Shown here: piece by piece, positions 17,401 to 24,451 of the stretch
Position numbering within the stretch: the stretch's first letter is position 1
Layout: every line of letters starts with the position of its first letter
NCBI GenBank assembly: GCA_012031225.1
Contig: JAAUTZ010000013.1
Coordinates: 1 to 53,095 of the forward strand
Source of the DNA: Chloroflexaceae bacterium
GTDB lineage: Bacteria > Chloroflexota > Chloroflexia > Chloroflexales > Chloroflexaceae
Length of the DNA stretch: 53,095 bases
Direction of reading: 5' to 3'
The notes under the pieces: model-generated
Told to the model about the DNA's origin: nothing
Databases searched by the model: none
Seen by the model: only the letters and a program-made list of their open reading frames with translations
Position numbers and translations under genes: made by a program

Positions 17401-18705
17401 TGGCAAGCACAGGTACAGGTGGCGTGGGCCCGCTACTACCACATCCGGAATATGTATGACGATAGCGATCAGGTGGCGATGGCGGCCCTGCGGCTGGCGC
17501 AGCGCAGCAGCGATTGGCAACTCTCTGGGCAGAGTATGATCCTGCTGGCCCGTTCGGCAGCATTGCGCGGGGATTATCGCAAAGCCCTTGATTGGGCATT
17601 GCAGGGCTACAACGATGCCCGCCTTGCCAACGATCAGCAAGCCCAAGCCAACGCGCTGGATTTTCTCGGCTTGGCGCATATGCAGCTCGGCGAGTATGAG
17701 CGGGCGGAACGCTACTTCCTGCAAGCCCTGCACCTGCGCCACGCCAACGGCGATCAGTGGGGCGAAGGCGAAAGCCTAATGCAGCTGGGCAACCTTGCCG
17801 AACGGCTGGGGCAGCCGCGCTCCGCGCTCGAATATCATCAGCAAGCCCTCACGCTTCTGCGAAGTGTCGGCAATCGGCGCGGCGAAGCCGAAAGCCTACG
17901 CAGCATTGGCACGGCCTATCAAGCACTCGGCGATCTGGGCGTGGCGCAGGAGTTCCTGCATACGGCTCGCGCCATCTCCGAAGCGATTGGCGATACCTAT
18001 GGCGAAGCCGTGTTGCTAGCGAGTATGGGCGGCATCTCGAATGCCTTGTCAGATTTTGAAGCCGCCCACCAACACGCCGAACGGAGCCTGCAATTGGCCC
18101 GGCGGCTCGGCAATCGCCATGTCGAGGCGCAGGCCCTCGACATGCTCGGCAATGCGACCCGCGGCTTGGGCGATTATGCCACTGCCTATGAGCTGCACCG
18201 CCATGCCTACACGCTTGCCCACGAATTGGAACTGCGCCGCCAAGCCGCCTACGCGCTGCACCACTTGGGCGAATGGATGTGGCACACCGGCGACTATGCC
18301 GCCGCTGTTGTGTATTGGGATCAGGCGGCAGGCGTGCGTGAGGCAATCGGTGAAACCGCCTTTCAGCAAGCAAGCCGCGCCCGCCAAGCGCACGCCCTTG
18401 CACAGCTGGGCGAACACGCCGCCGCCCGCCGCATTGCCGATCAGGTCTGGGCGACGTGGGGGATCACCCCCCCGCCCGGCGAGACGGAGGATGAACTGCG
18501 CGAGGGCTACCTCTCGCTGTATGAGACGTGGCAATGCCTGCACGAACCCGAACGCGCTGCAACGGCATTAGCATGGGCCTATCAAGCGGTGCAAGATCGT
18601 GTCGTTCGCATCAGCAATGCGACAATCCGCACGAGCTTTCTTCAGCGTGTGGCCATCAATGCCGCGATTCTGGCGACGTGGCAGCGGGTTATGAATGAAG
18701 CCTAG
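14407..18705 (+). CDS. Class III adenylyl cyclase of soluble-AC type with AAA ATPase and TPR domains
   Basis: In 1432 residues there are two cyclase domains, C1 (about 36-235) and C2 (about 290-470), an AAA/STAND ATPase (Walker A GESGIGKT at 509-516, Walker B LLDD near 639-642) and a long TPR array (about 960-1390). The active site is split. C1 has the metal-binding Asp44 (FADISGF) and Asp98 (KLSGD) but no transition-state pair. C2 lacks the first metal Asp (Gly303) but keeps Lys338, Thr408, Asn415 and Arg419 (YTVMGD, VNLAAR). This is the layout of mammalian soluble adenylyl cyclase, including the DDKG and EYTV motifs of its C2. It predicts cytosolic cAMP synthesis by one polypeptide, perhaps bicarbonate-responsive. 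ATG 14407 was chosen over GTG 14371. Confidence 0.88.
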   Translation: MSVALLASLAAFTPTPVAEDVFAERLTSLAPQAQHQLGAVLFADISGFTAITEALAVQSRKRGQDGSEELSSLINRYLTRMIDLLEDYGGQIVKLSGDAIMACFVNRAAAWGDTETDQAHWMHQLAAQATRAAIAMQQAMHEFERVDTSVGQLRLGLKIGIGVGQMLAVHVGGERRRWEYVLTGDAVVQAVQSQAAATSGMVILAPPAAALVDPSTAMGQSSVIWNPDYQSDLALLELEPSPAASYASSGRVTFAWEQLSPARQTASERLLRAYVPASIARSLETNLAVWLAELRRITVMFIGVQGIDYNRPDALDRLQTLVSTIQRITYHYEGSLNKVLYDDKGSVIMLLFGAPPLSHEDDPQRALGCAFEIQQAAQAWPAESVSIGITTDNIFAGPMGSATRREYTVMGDGVNLAARLMQVAGAGETLCSERTYLEARNVWNLEPLPQLKVKGKTEVIRPYRFEGERLRGAIEEGVPLVGRSREVAILNTILRQVEQGRGRILSLVGESGIGKTRLMNEVIQLMRERGSPTATLRGVAESVGQQTPYLVWREILTDYFGLLNMRNQAQRASKVVERVIAIDPELEPRLPLLNDILDLELPETATTRSLTPRQRRDSLAFLIVQLLLAYTQGNVLLLLLDDMQWADSLSWELVLDVARVVGLRPVLLMLGYRPMEHALTLGESEPSNNIVMQELFEMPMHQTIELAPLEREAVVYMVSAGFDNLPLTPELLHWLSERGQGNPLFIEETVKVLREQDTVLFDEQQQAWHFASAVRMHAVPPTLKGVIQTRLDRLDPSAQFTCKVASVIGRVFAERALQAIYPLADEVPRIPEHLAELASLEITRLEALLPERRYQFKSALMQEVAYSSLLHTQRQALHQAVAEWYEREHADDLDGIAPLLADHYGATEQWKRFLFFAERAGQLALRRYANSEALSYFARAIEVLRREDTLRGSAEYQRRLFFLLLQRAEVYELTNAYAQHLRDLRELEQIATNVKNVRWQAQVQVAWARYYHIRNMYDDSDQVAMAALRLAQRSSDWQLSGQSMILLARSAALRGDYRKALDWALQGYNDARLANDQQAQANALDFLGLAHMQLGEYERAERYFLQALHLRHANGDQWGEGESLMQLGNLAERLGQPRSALEYHQQALTLLRSVGNRRGEAESLRSIGTAYQALGDLGVAQEFLHTARAISEAIGDTYGEAVLLASMGGISNALSDFEAAHQHAERSLQLARRLGNRHVEAQALDMLGNATRGLGDYATAYELHRHAYTLAHELELRRQAAYALHHLGEWMWHTGDYAAAVVYWDQAAGVREAIGETAFQQASRARQAHALAQLGEHAAARRIADQVWATWGITPPPGETEDELREGYLSLYETWQCLHEPERAATALAWAYQAVQDRVVRISNATIRTSFLQRVAINAAILATWQRVMNEA

Positions 18706-18720
18706 CCCCTTTACACCTGC

Positions 18721-18750
18721 TTGACGCTTTCGGTATACTGAGGGTATCGA
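18721..18750 (+). promoter_or_regulatory. Candidate sigma-70-type promoter for the L,D-transpeptidase gene
   Basis: TTGACG (18721-18726) and TATCGA (18745-18750) are separated by 18 bases, about 100 bases before the start codon. The -10 box matches poorly, so this is tentative. Confidence 0.35.
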
Positions 18751-18850
18751 ACAATACCCGCGAGGATGACGTTCATACGGGTAAGTTCGAGCTTGCCCAT
18801 CCATTAAAAGCTGCGCCGTTTGGGGTGTTGGCTGGTAGAAGGAGACCCGA

Positions 18851-20002
18851 ATGAATACACACCAACTCCGCTTGTTCGCCACTGGATTTACCCTCTTGTT
18901 CTGCACGGCACTGATTGTCCTCAGCTTCGCCAGTGTCGAAGCCCGCCCACCGGTTGCCGATTTCCAGCCCGCGCTTGCCCCGCACGAAGCCGCGCTGCGG
19001 GTATCTGCCGCGCAGGATGCGCTGCACCAGCAACGCAGCGAAAGTAGCAATCTGCCCTTGCTCAGCTCGGTCTACTTTGCCGAGACAGGCCACCACCTGA
19101 GCAATCGCAACGGCTTCCTGAGCTTCTGGGAAGCCAATGGGCGGATCGAAGTTTTGGGCTACCCGATCACCGAAGAGATCATCGAGGGGGATCGGATTGT
19201 GCAGTATTTCGAGCGGGCGCGGCTGGAGCTGCACCCCGAATACGCGGGCACGCTCTGGCAGATCCAGCTCGGTCGCCTCGTGGTCGAGCAACTGCCGTGG
19301 ATGTGGCACGCACCGGTTGCCGATCCGCAGCTGCCCGGCGTAGTCTACATCCCAGAGACGGGGCATACCTTGACGGGGGCTTTCCTCAACTACTGGGCAA
19401 CTCGCGGCGGCGCACGGATCTTTGGCTTCCCAATCACCGAGCAACTGCTGGAGAATGGCCGCCCGGTCCAGTATTTCGAGCGTGTGCGGATGGAGTATTT
19501 CGCTGAGTATGCGGGCACTGCCTACGAGGTCACGCTCACCGATCTGGGCCGCCAGATGGCGTGGCAGCGCGGCTTGCCGACGGCTCCCGTCGCCCAATAC
19601 GAAGTCGCGCCCCAATGGGCCCCGCCGCCGCCCGTGCGTTGGATTGATGTCAGCATTGGGCAGCAGTGGCTGTATGCCTATGAAGATGATGTGCTGGTCT
19701 ATTCGGCTCCCGTCACGACGGGCAAAGATGGCTTCAATACCCCGCTTGGCAACTTTGCGATCTACGACAAACTGCCGCTCCAGACGATGCAAGGCACGGC
19801 GGGCGGCGAATCGTGGTATGTGCCCGATGTGCCGTGGGTGATGTACATCTACGGTGGGGTTGCCCTGCACGGAACCTATTGGCACAATCTGTTTGGGAGT
19901 GGCTATCGCATCTCGCACGGCTGCATCAACTTGACGATTGCCGATGCCCAATGGCTGTACAACTGGGCGGGGATCGGCGTGCCGGTGAGTGTGCGCTATT
20001 GA
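18851..20002 (+). CDS. Secreted L,D-transpeptidase with two surface repeats
   Basis: L,D-transpeptidases of the YkuD type form 3-3 cross-links in peptidoglycan or attach proteins to it. The 383-residue protein has an N-terminal signal or anchor helix (about 8-27). Two homologous repeats follow (about 75-150 and 165-235), each with the pattern ETGH-L-FL/W-GYPITE-VQYFER-RLE. The catalytic YkuD domain (about 260-383) has HGTYWHN and SHGCINL with the nucleophile Cys358. AGAAGGAG precedes the ATG. The repeats resemble LGFP-type cell-wall modules and may bind the wall (inference). All catalytic residues are present. Confidence 0.92.
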   Translation: MNTHQLRLFATGFTLLFCTALIVLSFASVEARPPVADFQPALAPHEAALRVSAAQDALHQQRSESSNLPLLSSVYFAETGHHLSNRNGFLSFWEANGRIEVLGYPITEEIIEGDRIVQYFERARLELHPEYAGTLWQIQLGRLVVEQLPWMWHAPVADPQLPGVVYIPETGHTLTGAFLNYWATRGGARIFGFPITEQLLENGRPVQYFERVRMEYFAEYAGTAYEVTLTDLGRQMAWQRGLPTAPVAQYEVAPQWAPPPPVRWIDVSIGQQWLYAYEDDVLVYSAPVTTGKDGFNTPLGNFAIYDKLPLQTMQGTAGGESWYVPDVPWVMYIYGGVALHGTYWHNLFGSGYRISHGCINLTIADAQWLYNWAGIGVPVSVRY

Positions 20003-20040
20003 TATTGATGTGCGGATCGGTGCTAGCACCGCCTTTCCCA

Positions 20041-20070
20041 TTGCACACCGCCCCCGAAAACGGCTATAAT
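20041..20070 (+). promoter_or_regulatory. Promoter giving a near-leaderless transcript
   Basis: TTGCAC (20041-20046) and a perfect TATAAT (20065-20070) are spaced 18 bases apart. The next ATG is at 20081, so transcription would begin within a few bases of the start codon, and no ribosome site is visible. Confidence 0.65.
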
Positions 20071-20080
20071 ACCCAGTAAG

Positions 20081-20664
20081 ATGACAGGATATGATGCAGC
20101 CGAACTGGGCCTAATTGACCATTTCTTTCACTGGTGTTTCCAGCACTGGCTCACCGTCCTCACGGGGGCGTTGCTGCTCTACAGTGGGCTACCGTGGCTG
20201 GTGCCGCTGCTGCTCGCCAATGGCTACACCGATGCGGGCAATCTGCTGTTTGCCTTGTATGGCCCGCTCTGCCACCAAGCACCGGGCAGTTCCTACTTCT
20301 GGCTGGGACATCAAGTGGCGTATTGCCACCGCGACACAGCAATCTATACCACGCTGCTGGCGATGAGCTTGCTCTACGCGCTGCTCCGCCCCGTCATCGG
20401 CTCGCGCCCGTTGGCGTGGCGTGGCTGCTGCTGCTGCTGATCCCGCTTGCCCTTGATGGCGGCACGCACATGCTCGGCACGCTGATTCCGACGCTCAATC
20501 TGCGGGCCCCCAACGATGCGGTTGGCGCGCTGAATTGGTGGCTGCGGACAGTTACGGGCGCGCTTGCCGCCGTCGGGTTCGTCTTAACAATCTACCCGCG
20601 CCTTGATCGTGACCTGCGCGGGATTGGCATACCGGATGAGTTTGATCGGCTGCCGTACCGTTAG
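20081..20664 (+). pseudogene. DUF2085 membrane protein, frameshifted
   Basis: The first frame gives a membrane protein with an early TM segment and the DUF2085 core, LCHQAPGSSYFWLGHQVAYC, with four or five helices expected. It runs into a stop after SRPLAWRG. The family sequence continues in the -1 frame from about 20417 (VAWLLLLLIPLALDGGTHML) to the stop at 20664. Adding one base gives 194 codons. The usual CARCTGIY motif is CHRDTAIY here. It opens an operon with a TlpA-like thioredoxin and a second DUF2085 gene. The function of the family is not known. Confidence 0.7.
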
Positions 20665-20701
20665 CGGTGCGCCTGCTGATCCGCTAGAAGGAGTAGTCGT
20701 A

Positions 20702-21349
20702 ATGACCCAACCTGAGCCTCAAACACCTACACCGCCGCCGCCAGCCCCGCCGCCGTTCTATCTCAATCGCACCCTGCTCGTGAGTCTTGGCGGGGCGGCC
20801 CTGCTCCTGATTGGGCTGCTCTTGCTGCTGCGCCCAGTCGCCTCTGAGCCGCAACTCAGCGTGCGCCCCGCCCCCGATGGTCCGGCGATCATTGCGCCGC
20901 ATAGCCACATCCTTGAGACGAACGGCGCGATCCCGCAGATTGGCCGCGTTGCGCCGGATTTCAAATTCGTGCTAGCCGATGGCAAGGAGATCAAGCTCAG
21001 CGATTATCGCGGGCAGAAGGTGATCCTCAACTTCTGGGCTTCGTGGTGCGCCCCGTGCAAAGCCGAAATGCCCGATCTCCAGAACGTCTACACGGATTAT
21101 CGTGAGCGGGGGGTGGTGATCCTTGCGATCAACAAAGAAGAAGACCTCGCTACGGTAGAACAGTTTGCCGCAGAGATGGGCTTGAGTTTCCCGATCATTG
21201 CCAATGAAGATGGCGACATCAGCCGCCAGTACGGGGCCTTGGGGCTGCCGACGACCTACTTCATCAACAGCGATGGCACGGTTGCGTTGCTCCGCAAAGG
21301 GGTAATGGATGAAGCCTTCATCCTGCGCGAGCTAGGGCAGCTACGATGA
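20702..21349 (+). CDS. TlpA-like membrane-anchored thioredoxin
   Basis: This 215-residue protein is a thiol-disulfide reductase of the TlpA/ResA type, acting outside the membrane on cytochrome or other protein thiols. It has a proline-rich cytoplasmic tail, a single TM anchor (about 22-43), then the thioredoxin domain with VAPDFKFVLADGKEIKLSDY, the active site FWASWCAPC (near 115) and the cis-Pro loop GLPTTYFI. AGAAGGAG (20686-20693) sits eight bases before ATG 20702. The stop overlaps the next start (ATGA). It lies between two DUF2085 genes, and rex follows, which suggests a redox or respiration-related job. Confidence 0.9.
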   Translation: MTQPEPQTPTPPPPAPPPFYLNRTLLVSLGGAALLLIGLLLLLRPVASEPQLSVRPAPDGPAIIAPHSHILETNGAIPQIGRVAPDFKFVLADGKEIKLSDYRGQKVILNFWASWCAPCKAEMPDLQNVYTDYRERGVVILAINKEEDLATVEQFAAEMGLSFPIIANEDGDISRQYGALGLPTTYFINSDGTVALLRKGVMDEAFILRELGQLR

Positions 21350-22188
21350 GCCAGCCGCCGCGCTACGAGCCGCTGGTGTTGCCAGTGGCCGCGCCTGCGG
21401 CCGTGCCCCAGCCGCAGGCGCGGTGGGTGCTGATCTTTCTGGGGGTGGCCGGCACGTTGCTCGCAGCCCTGCTGTTTATGCCCGGCTTGCCGTTGCAGTG
21501 GAAGATGTATGCGGTGGTGCATGGCATCTGCGCCCAAGAGCATAACATCTTCCTTGCCAATATGCAGTTCCCGATCTGTGCCCGCAACACCGGCATCTAT
21601 ACCAGCTTCCTGCTCACGCTTGGCTACTGCTTCGGGCGTGGGCGCGGGCGGGCAGGCACGCTGCCGCACTGGTCGGTGCTAGGGGTGCTGGCGCTATTCG
21701 TCGTGATCATGGGCATAGATGGCTTCAATTCGCTCTTTGCGGATCTGGGTTTGCCCACCCTGTACATGCCCCGCAACGATCTGCGGACGCTAACGGGGAT
21801 GGGCATGGGCATCACCATCGGGGTCGTCATGCTGCTGATGCTCAACCTTGCGCTGCGGGCGGATCTCGATGAGCAACAGCCACCGCTCCAGCACGTTGGT
21901 GATCTCGCCGCAATCCTGCTGCTCAATCTGCTGATCCTCGCAGTGATCTACGCCAACCTCGATCTCTTCTACTGGCCGCTGGCATTCCTTGCCTTCACGG
22001 GCATCACAGGCATGCTCTACCTGATCATGCTGATGCTCACCGCACTGTTGCTGGGCTACGGCGGGCAAGTCACGCAGGTGCAGCAGCTTGCCCGCCCGGC
22101 CGTGTTCGCGTTCATCCCCACCGCTATCGTCTTGGGCAGCATGGGGGCGTTGCGCTTTTGGCTCGAAGCGCAGGGCTTGATGCTCTAG
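21346..22188 (+). CDS. DUF2085 multi-pass membrane protein
   Basis: The 280 residues contain a TM segment at about 28-48, the DUF2085 core with HGICAQEHNIFLANMQFPIC and ARNTGIYTSF (about 62-92), then four or five more hydrophobic helices to the C-terminus. The conserved Cys/His/Arg motif suggests metal or redox chemistry, but no function is established. It overlaps the TlpA-like gene by four bases, so the two are made together. It is longer than the broken DUF2085 protein two genes upstream and keeps the CARxTGIY motif that the other lacks. Confidence 0.82.
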   Translation: MSQPPRYEPLVLPVAAPAAVPQPQARWVLIFLGVAGTLLAALLFMPGLPLQWKMYAVVHGICAQEHNIFLANMQFPICARNTGIYTSFLLTLGYCFGRGRGRAGTLPHWSVLGVLALFVVIMGIDGFNSLFADLGLPTLYMPRNDLRTLTGMGMGITIGVVMLLMLNLALRADLDEQQPPLQHVGDLAAILLLNLLILAVIYANLDLFYWPLAFLAFTGITGMLYLIMLMLTALLLGYGGQVTQVQQLARPAVFAFIPTAIVLGSMGALRFWLEAQGLML

Positions 22189-22273
22189 GCGCGGCCCATC
22201 TTGACGGTATCGCCTGCGAGTGCTACACTTCACCAACGGTGTATGGCAGCAGCAAGCAGAAGCTGAGGTGTGT

Positions 22274-22924
22274 GTGGAGCGTGATACCATCCCCCCTGAT
22301 GTGGTTGTGCGACGATTGCCCGTCTATGCGCGAAGCCTGCGCTACCTGCTGGCAGAAGGCGTGCGCTCGATCTCCTCCCAAGAACTCGGCGAACGCATCA
22401 ACATGACAGCCGCCCAGATCCGCAAAGACCTCTCCTATTTCGGCGAATTCGGCAAGCAAGGCATCGGCTACGATGTGGAACGCCTGCTGGCTCAAATTGA
22501 GCAGATCCTCGGCTTGCAGCAGGAGTGGCCCGTTGCGCTCGTCGGCTTGGGGCATCTCGGTCAGGCGGTGGCCCGCTACGATGGCTTTCGTTCACGCGGG
22601 CTGCACATTGTTGCGCTGTTCGACAATGATCCGGCGAAGATTGGGCAGGCGTTCATCGAGGGCATTACCGTCCAGCACACCAATGAGATTGCAGCTACCG
22701 TGCCCGTCCGCAACATCCGCGTCGGGATTGTGGCCGTGCCCGCCGTGTATGCCCAAGAGGTGGCGCATACCCTGACGAGTGCAGGCGTGCGGGCAATCCT
22801 CAACTATGCCCCGATTGTCCTGCAAGTACCCGCTGGGGTCTGGGTGCGCGAGATTGATCCGGTTGTTGTGCTGCACAGCATGACGTTTTACCTCGCCCGC
22901 GACGCGAGCCTCCAGCGCGACTAA
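22274..22924 (+). CDS. rex: Redox-sensing transcriptional repressor Rex
   Basis: Rex binds operators when NADH is low and releases them when it rises, controlling fermentative and respiratory genes. The 216-residue form has a winged-helix domain (1-80) with the signature [20 protein letters not shown], then a Rossmann domain with [16 protein letters not shown] and FDNDPAKIG, and a C-terminal swapped helix ending LARDASLQ. I favour GTG 22274, behind GAGG, because it gives the family length; in-frame GTG codons at 22220 and 22268 are alternatives. No clear TTGTGAA-type operator was seen nearby. It ends four bases into the convergent DUF507 gene. Confidence 0.93.
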   Translation: MERDTIPPDVVVRRLPVYARSLRYLLAEGVRSISSQELGERINMTAAQIRKDLSYFGEFGKQGIGYDVERLLAQIEQILGLQQEWPVALVGLGHLGQAVARYDGFRSRGLHIVALFDNDPAKIGQAFIEGITVQHTNEIAATVPVRNIRVGIVAVPAVYAQEVAHTLTSAGVRAILNYAPIVLQVPAGVWVREIDPVVVLHSMTFYLARDASLQRD

Positions 22925-23202
22925 AGCACCAGCTTCTCATCATTGATGATCTTCTGGCGCATCTTGCGGTAGAGGTCATCGTACTTCAGGCGTTGGGTGG
23001 TAATCTCATATTTATAGGCCTGCAAGATTTTGTGGACTCGCTCATCGAGCCGCTCCTCGACCATCAATTCATCGGTGATAATCTCGACTATCGCATGGCG
23101 CAGTTCGGCATCGCTGCCTTGATACAGCACCCCTTCCACTTCCATCAGGTAATCGAGCAGCATATCGGCGTATTCTTCAACCTTCGCGGGTGATAGTTTC
23201 AT
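22921..23202 (-). CDS. DUF507 family protein
   Basis: This small, charged, all-helical protein of 93 residues begins [19 protein letters not shown] and has [20 protein letters not shown] and [13 protein letters not shown], matching DUF507, a family of unknown function. There is no signal or membrane segment. A GGAGATCCTG ribosome site precedes the ATG. It is convergent with rex and upstream of no obvious partner. Confidence 0.8.
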   Translation of the reverse strand: MKLSPAKVEEYADMLLDYLMEVEGVLYQGSDAELRHAIVEIITDELMVEERLDERVHKILQAYKYEITTQRLKYDDLYRKMRQKIINDEKLVL

Positions 23203-23290
23203 CAGGATCTCCTCGGTGTATTTTGGCGTATGCCTGCGCTAGTATCCGTATCCATTGACAGGATCTTCTGCCCGCTTCTGTCCGCTTCCG

Positions 23291-24364
23291 TCACCGCCCG
23301 CGGCGGCGCAGCAGCACCACGAGGAACAGAAGCCAGCCGAGCCAGCTCAGCATCAGGCTGAAGTGCCGCGCCACAAGCAGCACTAGGAGCAACGCGAACC
23401 GCAACGTGCGAACAACCAAGCGCGGGCGGAGGGTGACCCGCGGCTCTTTGTCCCAATTGATCGTGGCGATGCGCGGCAGCATATGCTGGGCGACACAGCC
23501 CTCCAGCGAGAAGATGTAGATCGTATCGGTGTAGCGGGTGGCAAGCAGCATATCCCGTTCGAGGGCGGCCCATGCCAATGCAAGCGACTCGACCTCTGCG
23601 AGTTGGGGCGTATCTGCGCCGCGCATGGTTGCCGAGTGGGTGTAGCCAATCCCGATACAATCGGCGGCCATGCCATAGCTGCTAATCAGTGCGCCGCCCA
23701 TATCGTTGCCGAGAGCCTCAATCGGGAGGCTGCTGTGGCACATCAACACTTCGAGGTCTACTGGGAGATCGGGCACATCCAGCGCATACTGCACGAAGCT
23801 CGTGCCCGCCCGCCGATCATCCACCATCAGCGGGAGCTGGTAGGTATGCACCGCGTAGCCAGCGTGATGCATGTGGTCAATCAGGCGCAGGTAGGCCTGA
23901 CTGCCCGGCCCAAACAGCGCATTGTCGTGCATGCGGAGAAACCACCGCCCCACGTCGCGCAGGCGCAGGTGGTGCAGCCGCGAGAGGTCATCGGCGGGGG
24001 GCAGCATGTGCATCCCGACTGCGGCAAAGTGCAGGGTGTTGCTGTTCGCCCAATCACGGAAGGCGTGATAGTGTGCGATGGCTTGGGGGTAGTTCTGCAA
24101 ATTGAAGCCGTAGCCATCCACGGCGGGGAGCAGCATCCATGCCACCGTGTAGATCTGGTGGGCATTGAGCTGGCGCACGAGCGCGGCGCGGATGGGACTC
24201 ATATCGCCAATCGCCATCGCCAAGCCGTAGCCGTGCTGGGCGAAGGTGTGCAGCAGCTGGTGCTGCTCAAACAGGGTCGCCAAACTTGGGCCGTCTAGCT
24301 CAGTGGCAAAGATCAGGCGCGGCTCCGGCGGCACTAAGGCTAGGCTAGGGGCAGGCGCATCCAC
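23291..24364 (-). CDS. Membrane-anchored protein of unknown function, TIM-barrel-like
   Basis: I do not recognise this 357-residue protein. It has alternating strand/helix segments, such as RLIFATELDGPSLATLF, YTVAWMLLPAVDGYGF, LHFAAVGMHML and YAVHTYQLPLMVDD, in the manner of a glycosidase- or deacetylase-like TIM barrel. A Gly/Ala-rich stretch GALISSYGMAADCIGIGY follows. The last 50 residues are hydrophobic (LLLVLLVARHFSLMLSWLGW) and end in RRRGR, so it is likely held in the membrane by its C-terminus with the main domain on one side. GTG 24364 follows TGAGGAG by five bases; GTG 24370 is the other option. Confidence 0.65.
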   Translation of the reverse strand: MDAPAPSLALVPPEPRLIFATELDGPSLATLFEQHQLLHTFAQHGYGLAMAIGDMSPIRAALVRQLNAHQIYTVAWMLLPAVDGYGFNLQNYPQAIAHYHAFRDWANSNTLHFAAVGMHMLPPADDLSRLHHLRLRDVGRWFLRMHDNALFGPGSQAYLRLIDHMHHAGYAVHTYQLPLMVDDRRAGTSFVQYALDVPDLPVDLEVLMCHSSLPIEALGNDMGGALISSYGMAADCIGIGYTHSATMRGADTPQLAEVESLALAWAALERDMLLATRYTDTIYIFSLEGCVAQHMLPRIATINWDKEPRVTLRPRLVVRTLRFALLLVLLVARHFSLMLSWLGWLLFLVVLLRRRGR

Positions 24365-24451
24365 AGGCACTCCTCACTTGCCGCACAGGGCGGGCGCGAA
24401 TCTCTCTACGGGTATTATAGCGGAATCTGCGCGGCGAGGGGCAGGCTGCAC

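Noticed and set aside
23483-24298. Plus-strand open frame opposite the unknown membrane-anchored protein
   Set aside because: The minus-strand frame has a ribosome site, barrel-like pattern and membrane tail; the plus-strand translation has none of these.
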